A stretch of 64,000 nucleotides of DNA from Paradevosia sp036499825 (GCA_036499825.1 DASYCZ010000026.1:930001-994000); one strand, 5' to 3'. Positions 19,104 to 28,208 are shown, counted from the first letter of the stretch. Notes: generated from the sequence alone by a model not told the origin. Numbers and translations are program-made.

Positions 19104-20741
19104 ATGGCGAGTGGAGTGGATGAGCAGGTTCTGATCGTTGGCGGCGGACCGGTCGGGCTGACGCTGGCGATGGACCTGGCGAGCCGGGGAATCGGCGCGA
19201 CCGTGGTCGAGATGCGTGAACGCGGCGAGCCGCCAAGCGTCAAGTGCAACCACGTCTCGGCGCGATCGATGGAAATATTCCGGCGCCTCGGCATCGTCGA
19301 AAAGGTACGCAACGCCGGACTGCCGGCAGACTATGCCAACGATATTTCGTACCGCACCACGACGACAGGTACCGAACTCACGCGTATCCTGATCCCGTCG
19401 CGCGAGCGCCGCTATGCCGCCAAGGGCGGGCCTGATACGTGGTGGCCAACACCCGAGCCGCCGCATCGCATCAACCAGATTTTTCTCGAACCCGTGCTGT
19501 TCGCCTCAGCCGAAGCCATGGCGGGCGTCCGCATCATCAATCGCGCCGAAGTCACCGATCTGGTGCAGGACGCCGAGGGCGTCACCGCCACGATCCGACA
19601 CGCGGACGGGCGGAGCGAGATGATCCGTAGCCGCTATGCGGTGGGTTGCGATGGCGGGCGCTCACCGACGCGCAAGCTGATCGGCTCCAGGCTGGTGGGC
19701 GATGCCGTGGTGCAGCGGGTGCAATCGACCTATCTGCGCGCGCCGGGGCTCATCGACCTGATGCAGGTAGAGCCGGCCTGGGCGACGTTCTCCCTCAACC
19801 CGCGCCGCAGCGGCAATGTCTATGCGATCGATGGTCGCGAGACCTGGCTGGTGCATAACTATCTGCGCGACAGCGAGCCGGACTTCGACTCGGTGGATCG
19901 CGATCGCTCGATCCGCGATATTCTGGGCGTCGGCGATGACTTCCAGTACGAGGTGTTCAGCAACGAGGACTGGTTCGGGCGGCGGCTGGTTGCCGACAAG
20001 TTCCGCCAGGACCGCATCTTCATCTGCGGGGACGCAGCGCATCTATGGGTGCCGTATGCCGGCTATGGCATGAATGCAGGCCTGGCCGACGCAGCGAACC
20101 TGGCCTGGCTGCTTGCGGCAGTGCTGAAGGGCTGGGCCGGCGAGGCCATACTCGATGCACATGAGGCGGAACGCCTGCCGATCACCGAGCAGGTCAGCCA
20201 TTTCGCCATGAACCATGCGCACGCAATGGCCAGCCAGCGCAAGGCCGTGCCGGAGCGTATCGAGGAGGAAAGCGCCGAGGGCGTGGCGCTGCGGCTGGCG
20301 CTGGGTCGTGCGGCTTACGACCTGAACGTGCAGCAATATGCCGCGGCCGGACTGAACTTCGGCTACTATTACGACAAGTCGCCGCTCATCGCTTATGACG
20401 GCGAGATGCCTCCGCCCTATTCAATGGGCACCTTTACTGAATCCACCGTGCCGGGCTGCCGCGTGCCCCATGTCTGGCTCAAGGACGGACGCTCGCTCTA
20501 TGACGCGATGGGACCGGACCATGCACTGATCCGCAGCGATCAATCGGTCGATGTTTCGCCATTTGTCACCGCAGCCAACCGCGCCGGCGTACCATTGCGC
20601 GTCGTCGATATCGACCCGGTTCCGATCTACCAGCAAAAGCTCGTGCTCTCGCGCCCGGACCAGCATGTGGCATGGCGCGGGGACGCCCTGCCCCAGGACA
20701 GCGAAGCGCTCGTCGCCAGGATCAGCGGCCGCGCCGCCTGA
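19104..20741 (+). CDS. Single-component FAD-dependent aromatic hydroxylase (group A, PheA/TfdB/MhpA-like)
   Basis: 545 residues. GGGPVG (13-18) binds the FAD ADP part, DG at 183-184 (GCDGGRSPTR) is the FAD/NAD(P)H fingerprint, and GD at 309-310 begins FICGDAAHLWVPYAGYGMNAGL. A further 130-residue C-terminal thioredoxin-like region follows, as in phenol hydroxylases. It puts one oxygen onto a phenolic ring using NAD(P)H. No HpaBC (two-component 4-hydroxyphenylacetate 3-hydroxylase) is in the window, so this enzyme probably makes the dihydroxy-aryl substrate of HpaD. AGGAAAG precedes the ATG. Confidence 0.87.
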   Translation: MASGVDEQVLIVGGGPVGLTLAMDLASRGIGATVVEMRERGEPPSVKCNHVSARSMEIFRRLGIVEKVRNAGLPADYANDISYRTTTTGTELTRILIPSRERRYAAKGGPDTWWPTPEPPHRINQIFLEPVLFASAEAMAGVRIINRAEVTDLVQDAEGVTATIRHADGRSEMIRSRYAVGCDGGRSPTRKLIGSRLVGDAVVQRVQSTYLRAPGLIDLMQVEPAWATFSLNPRRSGNVYAIDGRETWLVHNYLRDSEPDFDSVDRDRSIRDILGVGDDFQYEVFSNEDWFGRRLVADKFRQDRIFICGDAAHLWVPYAGYGMNAGLADAANLAWLLAAVLKGWAGEAILDAHEAERLPITEQVSHFAMNHAHAMASQRKAVPERIEEESAEGVALRLALGRAAYDLNVQQYAAAGLNFGYYYDKSPLIAYDGEMPPPYSMGTFTESTVPGCRVPHVWLKDGRSLYDAMGPDHALIRSDQSVDVSPFVTAANRAGVPLRVVDIDPVPIYQQKLVLSRPDQHVAWRGDALPQDSEALVARISGRAA

Positions 20742-20769
20742 AACAATTTCTATTCGGAGGAGTATCCAG

Positions 20770-21723
20770 ATGAAGATCGACGTTTACGCGCATTGGTGGC
20801 CACGCAAGGCCGCGCAGAAATTGTTGGAAAAGGCCAAGCCGGGCACCGACACCAAGGCCATCGAATACCTGGCGAACCGTGAGCGTCGCACTGCGGTCAA
20901 CGATCTGGACTTGCGCTTCAAGTTCATGGACCGGCACCCGGACGTACTGCATGTGCTGTCGATCTCCAACCCGCCCGTGGAACTGTTTGTCGATCCCAAG
21001 GACGCGGCGGAAATCAGTCGCATCGCCAACGATGAGCTGGCGGAGCTGGTCGCCAACAATCCGGATCGCTTCGTCGGTGCCGTCGCCATCCTGCCGATGA
21101 GCGACATGGACCTGGCCATGGAGGAAGCGGAGCGCGCGCTGGGCAAGCTCGGCATGCTGGGCGTGCGGCTCTACACCAACGTGCTCGGCGACACGCTGGC
21201 ATCACCCAAGCTGTTCCCGCTCTACGAGAAAATGGTAGCCCATGACCGCATGATCTGGATCCACCCGACCGAGCCGATGACGACCTCGGTCGGCTCGGAC
21301 CTGTTGCTGGGTTGGGAATATGAAACGTCCAAGGCGATGCTCGATATCGCCAACAGCGACGTGTTCGACCGCTTCCCCGACATCAAGTTCCTGACGCACC
21401 ACCTCGGGGCGATGATTCCGTTCTTCGAGCACCGCATCAAGTGGCTGCATCCGAACCGCAAGGTGCATGGCAATCTCAAGAATTTCTACAACGACACCGC
21501 GCTTTATGGCGGCACCGCTGCAATGCAGTGCGGTTTCGATTTCTTCGGGGTTGATCGCGTGCTGTTCGGCACCGACATGCCGCTTGGTTCCAAGTTCACG
21601 CCTAACTCGGCAGGCTTCGTGGAACAGACCATTCGCGCGATCGAGGGCATGGCGATTTCCGATGCCGACAAGCGGAAGATTTTCTCGGACAACGCGCTCG
21701 AACTCCTGCGCATCGCGGTCTAA
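20770..21723 (+). CDS. Amidohydrolase-2 (ACMSD/gamma-resorcylate decarboxylase-like) protein with altered metal site
   Basis: 317 residues. The start ATG 20770 follows GGAGGAG. Members bind a metal through an H/E-x-H motif at the N-terminus, two later His and an Asp. Here the first motif reads DVYAHWWP: H8 is kept but the first ligand is Y6. H165 (WIHPTEP), H210-H211 (LTHHLG) and D269 (FGTDMPLG) are all present. Relatives decarboxylate aromatic or muconate acids without redox. No step of the standard homoprotocatechuate path needs it, so its reaction is unknown. It lies between the hydroxylase and the succinate-semialdehyde dehydrogenase, on the same strand. Confidence 0.8.
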   Translation: MKIDVYAHWWPRKAAQKLLEKAKPGTDTKAIEYLANRERRTAVNDLDLRFKFMDRHPDVLHVLSISNPPVELFVDPKDAAEISRIANDELAELVANNPDRFVGAVAILPMSDMDLAMEEAERALGKLGMLGVRLYTNVLGDTLASPKLFPLYEKMVAHDRMIWIHPTEPMTTSVGSDLLLGWEYETSKAMLDIANSDVFDRFPDIKFLTHHLGAMIPFFEHRIKWLHPNRKVHGNLKNFYNDTALYGGTAAMQCGFDFFGVDRVLFGTDMPLGSKFTPNSAGFVEQTIRAIEGMAISDADKRKIFSDNALELLRIAV

Positions 21724-21746
21724 ACCAGCCTGAGCCGGAAATTCAC

Positions 21747-21772
21747 GCCCGGTGCGCTGACGCGTGCCGGGC
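21747..21772 (+). other. Intergenic hairpin between the amidohydrolase and gabD
   Basis: GCCCGG (21747-21752) pairs with CCGGGC (21767-21772), with partial GCG/CGC pairing inside. It is followed by only a weak pyrimidine run, so I read it as an attenuating or mRNA-stabilising hairpin rather than a clear terminator. Confidence 0.4.
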
Positions 21773-21795
21773 GCTTCTCATGAAAGGATACGCCG

Positions 21796-23232
21796 ATGCA
21801 GCGCGAAGCCCTTTATATCGATGGCCAATGGATCAAGGCCGACAGCGGCGCAACGATTGCCGTGAACGATCCTGCGACCGGCGCGGTCATCGGCCACGTC
21901 CCCAATGCCGGCCGGACGGAGACTGCGCGCGCCATCGAGGCAGCTCAGCGGGCCTTTGTCGGTTTCAGCAGGACGACTGCGGCTGAGCGCGCCGCGATGC
22001 TGCGCAAGCTGCACGACCTTATTGTCGCCAACAGGGAAGAACTGGCGCAACTGCTGACCAGCGAACAGGGCAAGCCTCTCGCCGAGGCGCGCAACGAGGT
22101 GGGCATGAGCGCGGCTTATGTGCTGTGGTTTGCCGAAGAGGCACGGCGCATCTATGGCGATATCATCCCTTCGCCCTGGCAAGGGCGGCGGCTGCTGGCA
22201 ACGCGCCAGGCCATCGGCGTGGTGGCGGCGATAACGCCATGGAATTTCCCCTCCTCCATGCTGGCTCGCAAGATCGCGCCGGCATTGGCGGCCGGGTGCA
22301 CGATCGTCGCGAAACCGGCCAGCCAGACGCCGTTCTCGGGTCTCGCCTGGGGCGAACTCTGCGAACAGGCGGGGTTTCCCAAGGGCGTCGTCAACGTCAT
22401 TACGGGATCGGCGCGCGAAATCGGCGCGGAGCTATGCGCCAACCCGCTGGTCAAGAAGCTGACCTTCACCGGTTCCACCGAGGTGGGCAAGATTCTGCTG
22501 GCGCAGTCGGCGAGCACGGTCAAAAAGACTTCCATGGAACTGGGCGGCAATGCCCCTTTCCTCGTCTTCAATGACGCCGACCTCGATGCCGCAGTTGAAG
22601 GCGCCATCGCCAGCAAGTTCCGCAATGCCGGACAGACCTGCGTGTGTACCAACCGGGTCTACGTACAGTCGGGCGTCTATGATGCCTTTCTCGACAAGTT
22701 CTCCAAGGCCGCGGAAAAACTTACGGTCGGTGCCGGCGTCGAAGCCGGTGTCGAGATCGGCCCGCTGATCGACGACAACGCGGTGGCCAAGGTCGAGGAG
22801 TTGATGGAAGACGCCAAGGCGGGCGGCGCGCGCGTCGTCTCCGGCGGGGCGCGGCATTGGCGCGGGTCGACATTCTATCAGCCGACCATCATCGCCGAGG
22901 CCACGCAGGACATGCGACTGGCCAGGGAAGAAATCTTCGGGCCGGTGGCGCCGGTCTTCCGCTTCGAGACGGAAGAAGAGGCCATCGCGGCTGCCAATGA
23001 TACCGAATTCGGACTCGCGGCCTATTTCTATACGCGCGATCTGGGCCGCGCCTTCCGGGTGTCGGAGGCGCTGGAATATGGCATCGTCGGCGTCAATGAA
23101 GGGCTGGTGACGACCGAAGTAGCGCCCTTCGGCGGCTTCAAGGAATCCGGCATGGGCCGCGAGGGCAGCTATCTCGGCATCGAGGATTACCTTGAGGTCA
23201 AATATGTTTCGATGGGTGGCCTCGGCGCCTGA
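21796..23232 (+). CDS. gabD: NAD(P)-dependent succinate-semialdehyde dehydrogenase
   Basis: 478 residues. Catalytic C282 lies in NAGQTCVCTN and E248 in SMELGGNAPF. The NAGQTCVC(A/T)NR pattern and the length fit GabD/SSADH. It oxidises the succinate semialdehyde released by HpaI, feeding succinate to the TCA cycle and finishing the pathway. AAAGGA precedes the ATG. It is the last gene of the rightward operon, and a strong terminator follows. Confidence 0.9.
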   Translation: MQREALYIDGQWIKADSGATIAVNDPATGAVIGHVPNAGRTETARAIEAAQRAFVGFSRTTAAERAAMLRKLHDLIVANREELAQLLTSEQGKPLAEARNEVGMSAAYVLWFAEEARRIYGDIIPSPWQGRRLLATRQAIGVVAAITPWNFPSSMLARKIAPALAAGCTIVAKPASQTPFSGLAWGELCEQAGFPKGVVNVITGSAREIGAELCANPLVKKLTFTGSTEVGKILLAQSASTVKKTSMELGGNAPFLVFNDADLDAAVEGAIASKFRNAGQTCVCTNRVYVQSGVYDAFLDKFSKAAEKLTVGAGVEAGVEIGPLIDDNAVAKVEELMEDAKAGGARVVSGGARHWRGSTFYQPTIIAEATQDMRLAREEIFGPVAPVFRFETEEEAIAAANDTEFGLAAYFYTRDLGRAFRVSEALEYGIVGVNEGLVTTEVAPFGGFKESGMGREGSYLGIEDYLEVKYVSMGGLGA

Positions 23233-23250
23233 CGGCCCTGGCCAAAGGCA

Positions 23251-23278
23251 AAGGCCCGCTCGATGAGCGGGCCTTTTC
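23251..23278. terminator. Bidirectional rho-independent terminator
   Basis: AAGGCCCGCTC (23251-23261) and GAGCGGGCCTT (23265-23275) form a perfect 11-bp stem with a 3-base loop, followed by TTT on the plus strand and preceded by an A-rich run, so it can serve both converging genes. Confidence 0.88.
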
Positions 23279-23297
23279 GTTAGGGGGATGCAGGCGC

Positions 23298-24761
23298 TCA
23301 GAGCGCGACCAGCACCGACTTGGTTTCGAGATAGGCCTCGATGCCTTCCCACCCACTTTCGCGGCCCCAACCCGACTGCTTGTAGCCGCCGAAAGGCATG
23401 GAAATATTGGTCATCTGATGGACGTTGATACCCACCGAGCCGGCCTGGATGCGCCGGGCCAGGCGATGAGCCATTTTTATATCCTGCGTCCAGATGCTGG
23501 CCGCCAGACCGAAGGGCGAGTCATTGGCAAGCTGGGTGATCTCTTCAAGTTCGCGGAAGGGCTGCGCCACCAGCACCGGCCCGAAAATCTCCTCGCGCAC
23601 CACCTTGATGTCTTCATTGGTGGTGGTGATGACGGTGGGCTGCATGAAAAAACCCGGGCGATCGAGCACGTTGCCCCCGGCGACGATCTCGGCCCCCTCC
23701 TCCGGTCCGCTCTTCACGTAGCCGACGACGCGTGAACGCTGCTTCTCGGAAATCAGCGGTCCCATCTCCGAGGACGGATCGTTGCCGGGACCAACCTTGA
23801 TGGCGGCGGCGCGCTTGGTGACCCCGTCGATGACCTGGTTGAACACAGATTCATGCACGTAGAGGCGCGAGCCGGCGGTGCAGACCTGGCCGGAATTGTT
23901 GAAGATAGCGCGTGCGGCGCCAGCGATGGCCTTGCCGATATCGGCATCAGGGAAGACCACGACCGGAGACTTGCCACCGAGTTCCAGCGTCACCTTCTTG
24001 AGATTGCCCGCGGCAGCCTTGAGGATGACCTTGCCGATCTCCGTCGAGCCGGTGAAGGTGATCTTGTCGACCTGTGGGTGTTCGGACAGAGCCGCCCCGG
24101 CCGTGTGCCCATAGCCGGTGACGATGTTGACGACGCCTGCGGGAACACCAGCCTCGATGATGAGTTCGCCCAGCCGCAGGGCGGTCAGCGGCGTTTCCTC
24201 GGCGGGCTTCAGCACGCAGGTGCAGCCGGCGGCAAGCGCTGCCGCCAGCTTCCACGAGGTGATCATCAGAGGGCTGTTCCACGGCACGATCATGCCGGCG
24301 ACGCCGACCGGCTCGCGCAGCGTGTAGCCGAGGATCGGTTCGCTCACGCCCAGGAATTCAGAGGTCTTGCCATGGATCTTGGTGACCCAGCCCGCATAGT
24401 AACGGAAGCATTCGGCGGTACGGGCCAGCGCGAAGGAGCGGGCCGAGGCTTCGGTCATGCCGTTGTTCAATGACTCAAGCGCCGCCAGTTCCTCAATGTT
24501 CTGCTCGATGAGATCACCGATGCGCCATAGGCATTTGGCGCGACCCGAGGGACCGAGCGCCTCCCATACGCCAGTGTCGAAGGCACGACGGGCGGCGGCA
24601 ACGGCGCGAGCCACGTCTTCGCGCCCGCCATCCGGCACCTGCGCGATGACCTGGCCGGTTGCCGGATTATAGACGTCGATCAGGCTGCCACTGGCGCCGG
24701 TGACCCATTCTCCATCGATCAGCATGGATTTTACGCCGGGGGCGGCCACATCATGTTTCAT
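23298..24761 (-). CDS. Aldehyde dehydrogenase, phenylacetaldehyde/betaine-aldehyde type (FeaB-like)
   Basis: 487 residues. Catalytic C294 lies in NNSGQVCTAGSR and E260 in VTLELGGKSP. The N-terminal IDGEWVTGASGS followed by IDVYNPATGQVIAQVP resembles phenylacetaldehyde dehydrogenases. In context it would oxidise the arylacetaldehyde from the ThDP enzyme to an aryl acetate. It is the second gene of a leftward operon, 28 bases after the importer ATPase, behind HpaR-type box 4. A non-aromatic aldehyde substrate cannot be excluded by sequence. Confidence 0.85.
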   Translation of the reverse strand: MKHDVAAPGVKSMLIDGEWVTGASGSLIDVYNPATGQVIAQVPDGGREDVARAVAAARRAFDTGVWEALGPSGRAKCLWRIGDLIEQNIEELAALESLNNGMTEASARSFALARTAECFRYYAGWVTKIHGKTSEFLGVSEPILGYTLREPVGVAGMIVPWNSPLMITSWKLAAALAAGCTCVLKPAEETPLTALRLGELIIEAGVPAGVVNIVTGYGHTAGAALSEHPQVDKITFTGSTEIGKVILKAAAGNLKKVTLELGGKSPVVVFPDADIGKAIAGAARAIFNNSGQVCTAGSRLYVHESVFNQVIDGVTKRAAAIKVGPGNDPSSEMGPLISEKQRSRVVGYVKSGPEEGAEIVAGGNVLDRPGFFMQPTVITTTNEDIKVVREEIFGPVLVAQPFRELEEITQLANDSPFGLAASIWTQDIKMAHRLARRIQAGSVGINVHQMTNISMPFGGYKQSGWGRESGWEGIEAYLETKSVLVAL

Positions 24762-24789
24762 TGGATCGTCTCCTCGACCAGGTTGGCCG

Positions 24790-25548
24790 TCACTGCAGGA
24801 TCTGGCTCAGGAACAGCTTGGTGCGTTCGTGCTGCGGATTGGCGAAGAACGCTTCCGCGGTGTTGGTTTCAACGATCTGGCCCCCATCCATGAACAGGAT
24901 GCGGTTGGCGACCTGCCGGGCGAAACCCATCTCGTGGGTGACGCAGAGCATGGTCATGCCGTCTTCGGCCAGGCCCACCATGGTGTCGAGCACTTCCTTG
25001 ACCATTTCGGGGTCAAGCGCCGAAGTCGGCTCATCGAACAGCATGATCTTGGGATTCATGCACAGCGACCGGGCGATGGCCACGCGCTGCTGCTGCCCAC
25101 CGGATAGCTGGCCCGGATATTTGAGGGCCTGGTCGGGAATCTTGACGCGTTCGAGATAGCGCATGGCCAGTTCCTCGGCCTGCTTCTGCGGCATCTTGCG
25201 TGCCCACATGGGCGCCAGGGTGCAATTCTCCAGAATGGTCAGATGCGGAAACAAATTGAAGTGCTGAAACACCATGCCGACATCGCGGCGCACCAGGTCG
25301 ATGCGCTTCATATTGTCGGTCAGCTCGATACCCTGCACGAGAATGCGGCCCTCCTGGTGCTCCTCGAGCCTATTGATGCAGCGGATCATGGTCGATTTGC
25401 CCGAACCCGACGGGCCGCAGATGACGATACGTTCCCCAGCGGCCACATCCAGCGTGATGTCGCGGAGCACCTGGAACTGGCCGTACCACTTGTTGACGTT
25501 GATGAACTGCACCGCGGTTTCTGTTTTTGCGGCGATGTCGACTGCCAT
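24790..25548 (-). CDS. aapP: Amino-acid ABC transporter ATP-binding protein, AapP/GlnQ type
   Basis: 252 residues from ATG 25548. Walker A is GPSGSGKST (45-53), the signature LSGGQQQR (148-155) and Walker B IMLFDEP (168-174); VTHEMGFARQVA is the PAAT-family H-loop region. It is the missing energy subunit of AapJQM, which is encoded 14 kb away on the same strand but behind the same kind of operator. It is co-transcribed with the FeaB-like dehydrogenase. The ribosome site is weak (AAGG). Confidence 0.9.
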   Translation of the reverse strand: MAVDIAAKTETAVQFINVNKWYGQFQVLRDITLDVAAGERIVICGPSGSGKSTMIRCINRLEEHQEGRILVQGIELTDNMKRIDLVRRDVGMVFQHFNLFPHLTILENCTLAPMWARKMPQKQAEELAMRYLERVKIPDQALKYPGQLSGGQQQRVAIARSLCMNPKIMLFDEPTSALDPEMVKEVLDTMVGLAEDGMTMLCVTHEMGFARQVANRILFMDGGQIVETNTAEAFFANPQHERTKLFLSQILQ

Positions 25549-25640
25549 TGAACGCGCCTTTTTATTAGTCTCAGGGGACCCGGTTCTTCGGCTCCCCGCC
25601 GCGCGATGACGATCTCCTCCCGCCACCGCACGGGAGATAT

Positions 25641-25652
25641 TTAACATATTAA
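25641..25652. promoter_or_regulatory. HpaR-type operator box 4 (TTAACATATTAA)
   Basis: Perfect TTAA-N4-TTAA palindrome 92 bases upstream of aapP, in the short gap between aapP and the MFS gene that ends at 25698. It ties the ATPase-FeaB operon to the other boxed units. Confidence 0.7.
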
Positions 25653-25697
25653 GTGAAGAAGGAAACCCCCGTCAAAGCCGGCCTTTCCTGTCTTCGT

Positions 25698-27101
25698 TCA
25701 GGCCGTGCGATGGCCCGAAACCTCGGCCCCTGCCTCACGATCCAGCCTCATGAGCTGCAGCGATGCGGCCAGCGCGATGACGCCCATCAGCACGAAAGCC
25801 ATGCGAAAATCGGCAAGTCCGAGCGAGGACGCCGATCGCATGATCTGAGACAGGTTGAGGAAGCCCGTAGCGAGCGCGATACCGAAAACCATTGCGATCT
25901 GCTGGAACATGGTCGAGATCGTCGATGCCGAGCTGCGCCGCGCCGGATCGACGTCGGCAAAAGCCAGGGTGAACAGGCCTGTGAACTGCATGGAACGCGT
26001 GCAGCCGGCAAGAATCAACACGATGAGCAATAGCGGGTAAGGCGTGTCGGGCGCGAGGAAGCCGCACAACGCGATGCAGATGGCGGCAAACAGACCATTC
26101 CAGATGAGGATGTTGCGGAAGCCGAAGCGCCTGAGGATGCCCGTGGTGAGTGGCTTTATGCCCAGATTGCCGAGGAAATATACGATGACCAATCCGCCCG
26201 CCTGCAACGGATCAAGCCCGAAGACGATCTGGAACAGCAGCGGCAACAGGAAGGACGTGGCATTGAAGGTCAACCGGAACACCGGCCCTGCCCCCACTTC
26301 GGCGGACGTGAACGTGTGAATGCGCAGCGTCGAGAGATCGAGCAGCGGATGTTGGCGGCGGCGCAGCCAGAGGACGGCAAGCACGCCGGCGATAGCGCCG
26401 GCCACAACCATCAGGATCGAGACGCCTCGCGGGAGAGCGCTGCTGACGAGCGTGTCGAGACCATAGAGCAAACCCGCAAGGCTGGCGGCACAGAGGGCGA
26501 AACCTGTCCAATCGAAGGGCGTGACACGCCGCTCGCCATCAGCCGGGATGATGCGCAGCGCAAAGAGCACGCCTGCAAGACCGAGCGGAATGTTGATCCA
26601 GAAATTCCACTGCCAGGAGACGTAGGTGGTGAGGAAACCGCCGATGGCGGGACCGATCACAGGGGCGAACAGCGCCGGCCAGACGGTCATGGCGATGGCC
26701 GAGACAATCTCGGTTTTCTTGACGCTGCGCAGCACGATGATGCGACCGACCGGCACCATCAACGCACCGCCGATACCTTGCACGGCCCGGGCGATGGTGA
26801 AGACGGTGAGGTTGGTGGAAAGGCCACACACCAGAGATGCCGCCGTGAACAGCAATATGGAAAGCAGGAATATCCGCCGAGCCCCGAAGCGATCCGCTAC
26901 CCAGCCGGCGGTGGGAATGAAGATGGCGTTGGCGAGCATGTAGATGGTGACGCCGACGCTCATGTCGAGCGTCTTGACGCCGAAGGCCACGGCCATCTGC
27001 GGCAACGCCGTAATGATGATCACGCCATCGAGCAGTTGCATGAATAGCGCAGCGGCAACGATGAGCGCGACGTTGCGGGCCTGCGGTGAGAAGGATGTCA
27101 T
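25698..27101 (-). CDS. MFS transporter, DHA2 (EmrB/QacA) family
   Basis: 467 residues, many membrane segments. LLDGVIIITALPQMA in the first helix is the DHA2 motif D1, and WVADRFGARRIF in the loop between helices 2 and 3 is MFS motif A. LTVFTIARAVQGIGGALMVPVGR and FAPVIGPAIGGFLT are motifs B and C, the latter typical of proton-driven exporters. Box 5 lies upstream, so it seems co-controlled with aromatic catabolism, perhaps exporting toxic intermediates. A close paralog is encoded at 57635-59035. Confidence 0.87.
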   Translation of the reverse strand: MTSFSPQARNVALIVAAALFMQLLDGVIIITALPQMAVAFGVKTLDMSVGVTIYMLANAIFIPTAGWVADRFGARRIFLLSILLFTAASLVCGLSTNLTVFTIARAVQGIGGALMVPVGRIIVLRSVKKTEIVSAIAMTVWPALFAPVIGPAIGGFLTTYVSWQWNFWINIPLGLAGVLFALRIIPADGERRVTPFDWTGFALCAASLAGLLYGLDTLVSSALPRGVSILMVVAGAIAGVLAVLWLRRRQHPLLDLSTLRIHTFTSAEVGAGPVFRLTFNATSFLLPLLFQIVFGLDPLQAGGLVIVYFLGNLGIKPLTTGILRRFGFRNILIWNGLFAAICIALCGFLAPDTPYPLLLIVLILAGCTRSMQFTGLFTLAFADVDPARRSSASTISTMFQQIAMVFGIALATGFLNLSQIMRSASSLGLADFRMAFVLMGVIALAASLQLMRLDREAGAEVSGHRTA

Positions 27102-27131
27102 CTAGGCGTGATACACAAATGAAGAAGATAA

Positions 27132-27143
27132 TTAGCATGTTAA
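27132..27143. promoter_or_regulatory. HpaR-type operator box 5 (TTAGCATGTTAA)
   Basis: A TTAA-N4-TTAA box with one mismatch (TTAG in the left arm), 30 bases upstream of the MFS start. The flanks (ATTAG...TTAAT) keep the palindrome. Confidence 0.6.
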
Positions 27144-27242
27144 TCAGTTATGGTTCGAAGAACCAGAGCAAACACTCACTGACTGCTGAGGTTTACGCCG
27201 GCCCCTGGTGCATTGCCACCCGGCATCGATGACCCATGGCCC

Positions 27243-27270
27243 GGAACCTTTGGGGGTGAACTCCATCAAA
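27243..27270 (+). promoter_or_regulatory. Putative ECF-sigma promoter upstream of the DUF4142 gene
   Basis: GGAACCTTT begins at 27243 and ATCAAA lies at 27265-27270, with 17 bases between GGAAC and the second element. The start codon is 50 bases further on. A second copy with the same elements and spacing precedes the sigma gene itself (28181-28208). Confidence 0.6.
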
Positions 27271-27320
27271 CGGTCGAGCAGGCAGGAAGCCGGCTCGCAG
27301 TTCCGTTTCGGGAGACAAAA

Positions 27321-27842
27321 ATGATCAAGCACATGGTTTTCGCGGCCCTGCTGTCCGTCGTCATGGGCGGCGCGGCGTACGCCCAGGCCGCCAAGCTCAA
27401 CGATGCCCAGATTGCCCATGTGGCCTATACGGCCGGGCAGATCGACATTGCCGCTGCCAAGCAGGCGATCAGCAAGAGCAAGAATGCCGACGTCATCGCA
27501 TTCGCCAACGAGATGGCGAGCGATCATGCAGCCGTCAACGACCAGGCCCTGGCTCTGGTGGCGAAGCTGAAAGTCACGCCGGAAGACAATGCCGTCAGCC
27601 AGGCGTTGACCAAGCAGGCTGACGCGGAGATGAAGGCGCTGGGCGCCCTCGATGGGGCAGCATTCGACAAGGCCTATATCGAGAACGAAGTCGCCTATCA
27701 TAAGGTGGTGAATACCGCGCTCGCCGACACGCTGATCCCATCGGCCCAGAATGCCGACCTGAAGGCGTTGCTCGAGACCGGGCTGAAGCTCTTCACGTCG
27801 CATCAGCAGCATGCCGAACATCTCGCCATGGGCGTGAAGTAG
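27321..27842 (+). CDS. DUF4142 (ferritin-like) periplasmic protein
   Basis: 173 residues. ATG 27321 follows GGGAGAC. The signal peptide ends at AYA|QAAKLNDAQIAHV. The remainder is an alpha-helical bundle with the DUF4142 pattern (VIAFANEMASDHAAVNDQAL; a later HQQHAEHLA). Function in this family is not established; members often sit with stress sigma factors. The cupredoxin follows after six bases. Confidence 0.85.
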   Translation: MIKHMVFAALLSVVMGGAAYAQAAKLNDAQIAHVAYTAGQIDIAAAKQAISKSKNADVIAFANEMASDHAAVNDQALALVAKLKVTPEDNAVSQALTKQADAEMKALGALDGAAFDKAYIENEVAYHKVVNTALADTLIPSAQNADLKALLETGLKLFTSHQQHAEHLAMGVK

Positions 27843-27848
27843 GCCACA

Positions 27849-28172
27849 ATGCGCATCCTTGGCAGCTTAGGCTTGGGATTGATGTTGCTGGCGCCGGTGC
27901 TTGCACCGGCGCGGGCGGTCGCCGCCGATTACAGGGTGGTGCTCGACCAGATGGCGTTCGGCCCCGTTCCACCACAAGCACATGTGGGCGACACCATCAT
28001 CTGGCAGAACAAGGACATTTTTCGGCACTCGGCGACGGCCCAAGACGGGAGTTTCGATGTGGATTTGCCGGCACATTCAGAAGCTCGAATGACCGTGACG
28101 GCAGCGGGGACGATCGTTTTCTACTGCAAGTTCCATCCGGACATGACCGGACAGCTGGTCGTCATGCCGTGA
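27849..28172 (+). CDS. Small periplasmic cupredoxin (plastocyanin/amicyanin-like)
   Basis: 107 residues with a signal peptide ending near AVA|ADYRVV. A type 1 copper site is complete: H60 (FRHSA), C93 and H96 (FYCKFH) and M99 (HPDMTG). The short C-x2-H-x2-M loop is amicyanin-like. It is likely an electron carrier or copper-handling protein in the periplasm, co-transcribed with the DUF4142 gene. Confidence 0.88.
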   Translation: MRILGSLGLGLMLLAPVLAPARAVAADYRVVLDQMAFGPVPPQAHVGDTIIWQNKDIFRHSATAQDGSFDVDLPAHSEARMTVTAAGTIVFYCKFHPDMTGQLVVMP

Positions 28173-28180
28173 GTGATGCC

Positions 28181-28208
28181 GGAACCTTTTCGGTCCTGTA
28201 GTATCCAA
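28181..28208 (+). promoter_or_regulatory. Putative ECF-sigma autoregulatory promoter
   Basis: GGAACCTTT begins at 28181 and ATCCAA lies at 28203-28208, with 17 bases between GGAAC and the second element, as at 27243. The sigma start codon is 54 bases downstream. Confidence 0.6.

Noticed and set aside
27144..27821. A 225-codon minus-strand frame over the DUF4142 gene
   Set aside because: The plus frame has a signal peptide, ribosome site and DUF4142 pattern; the minus frame has none.
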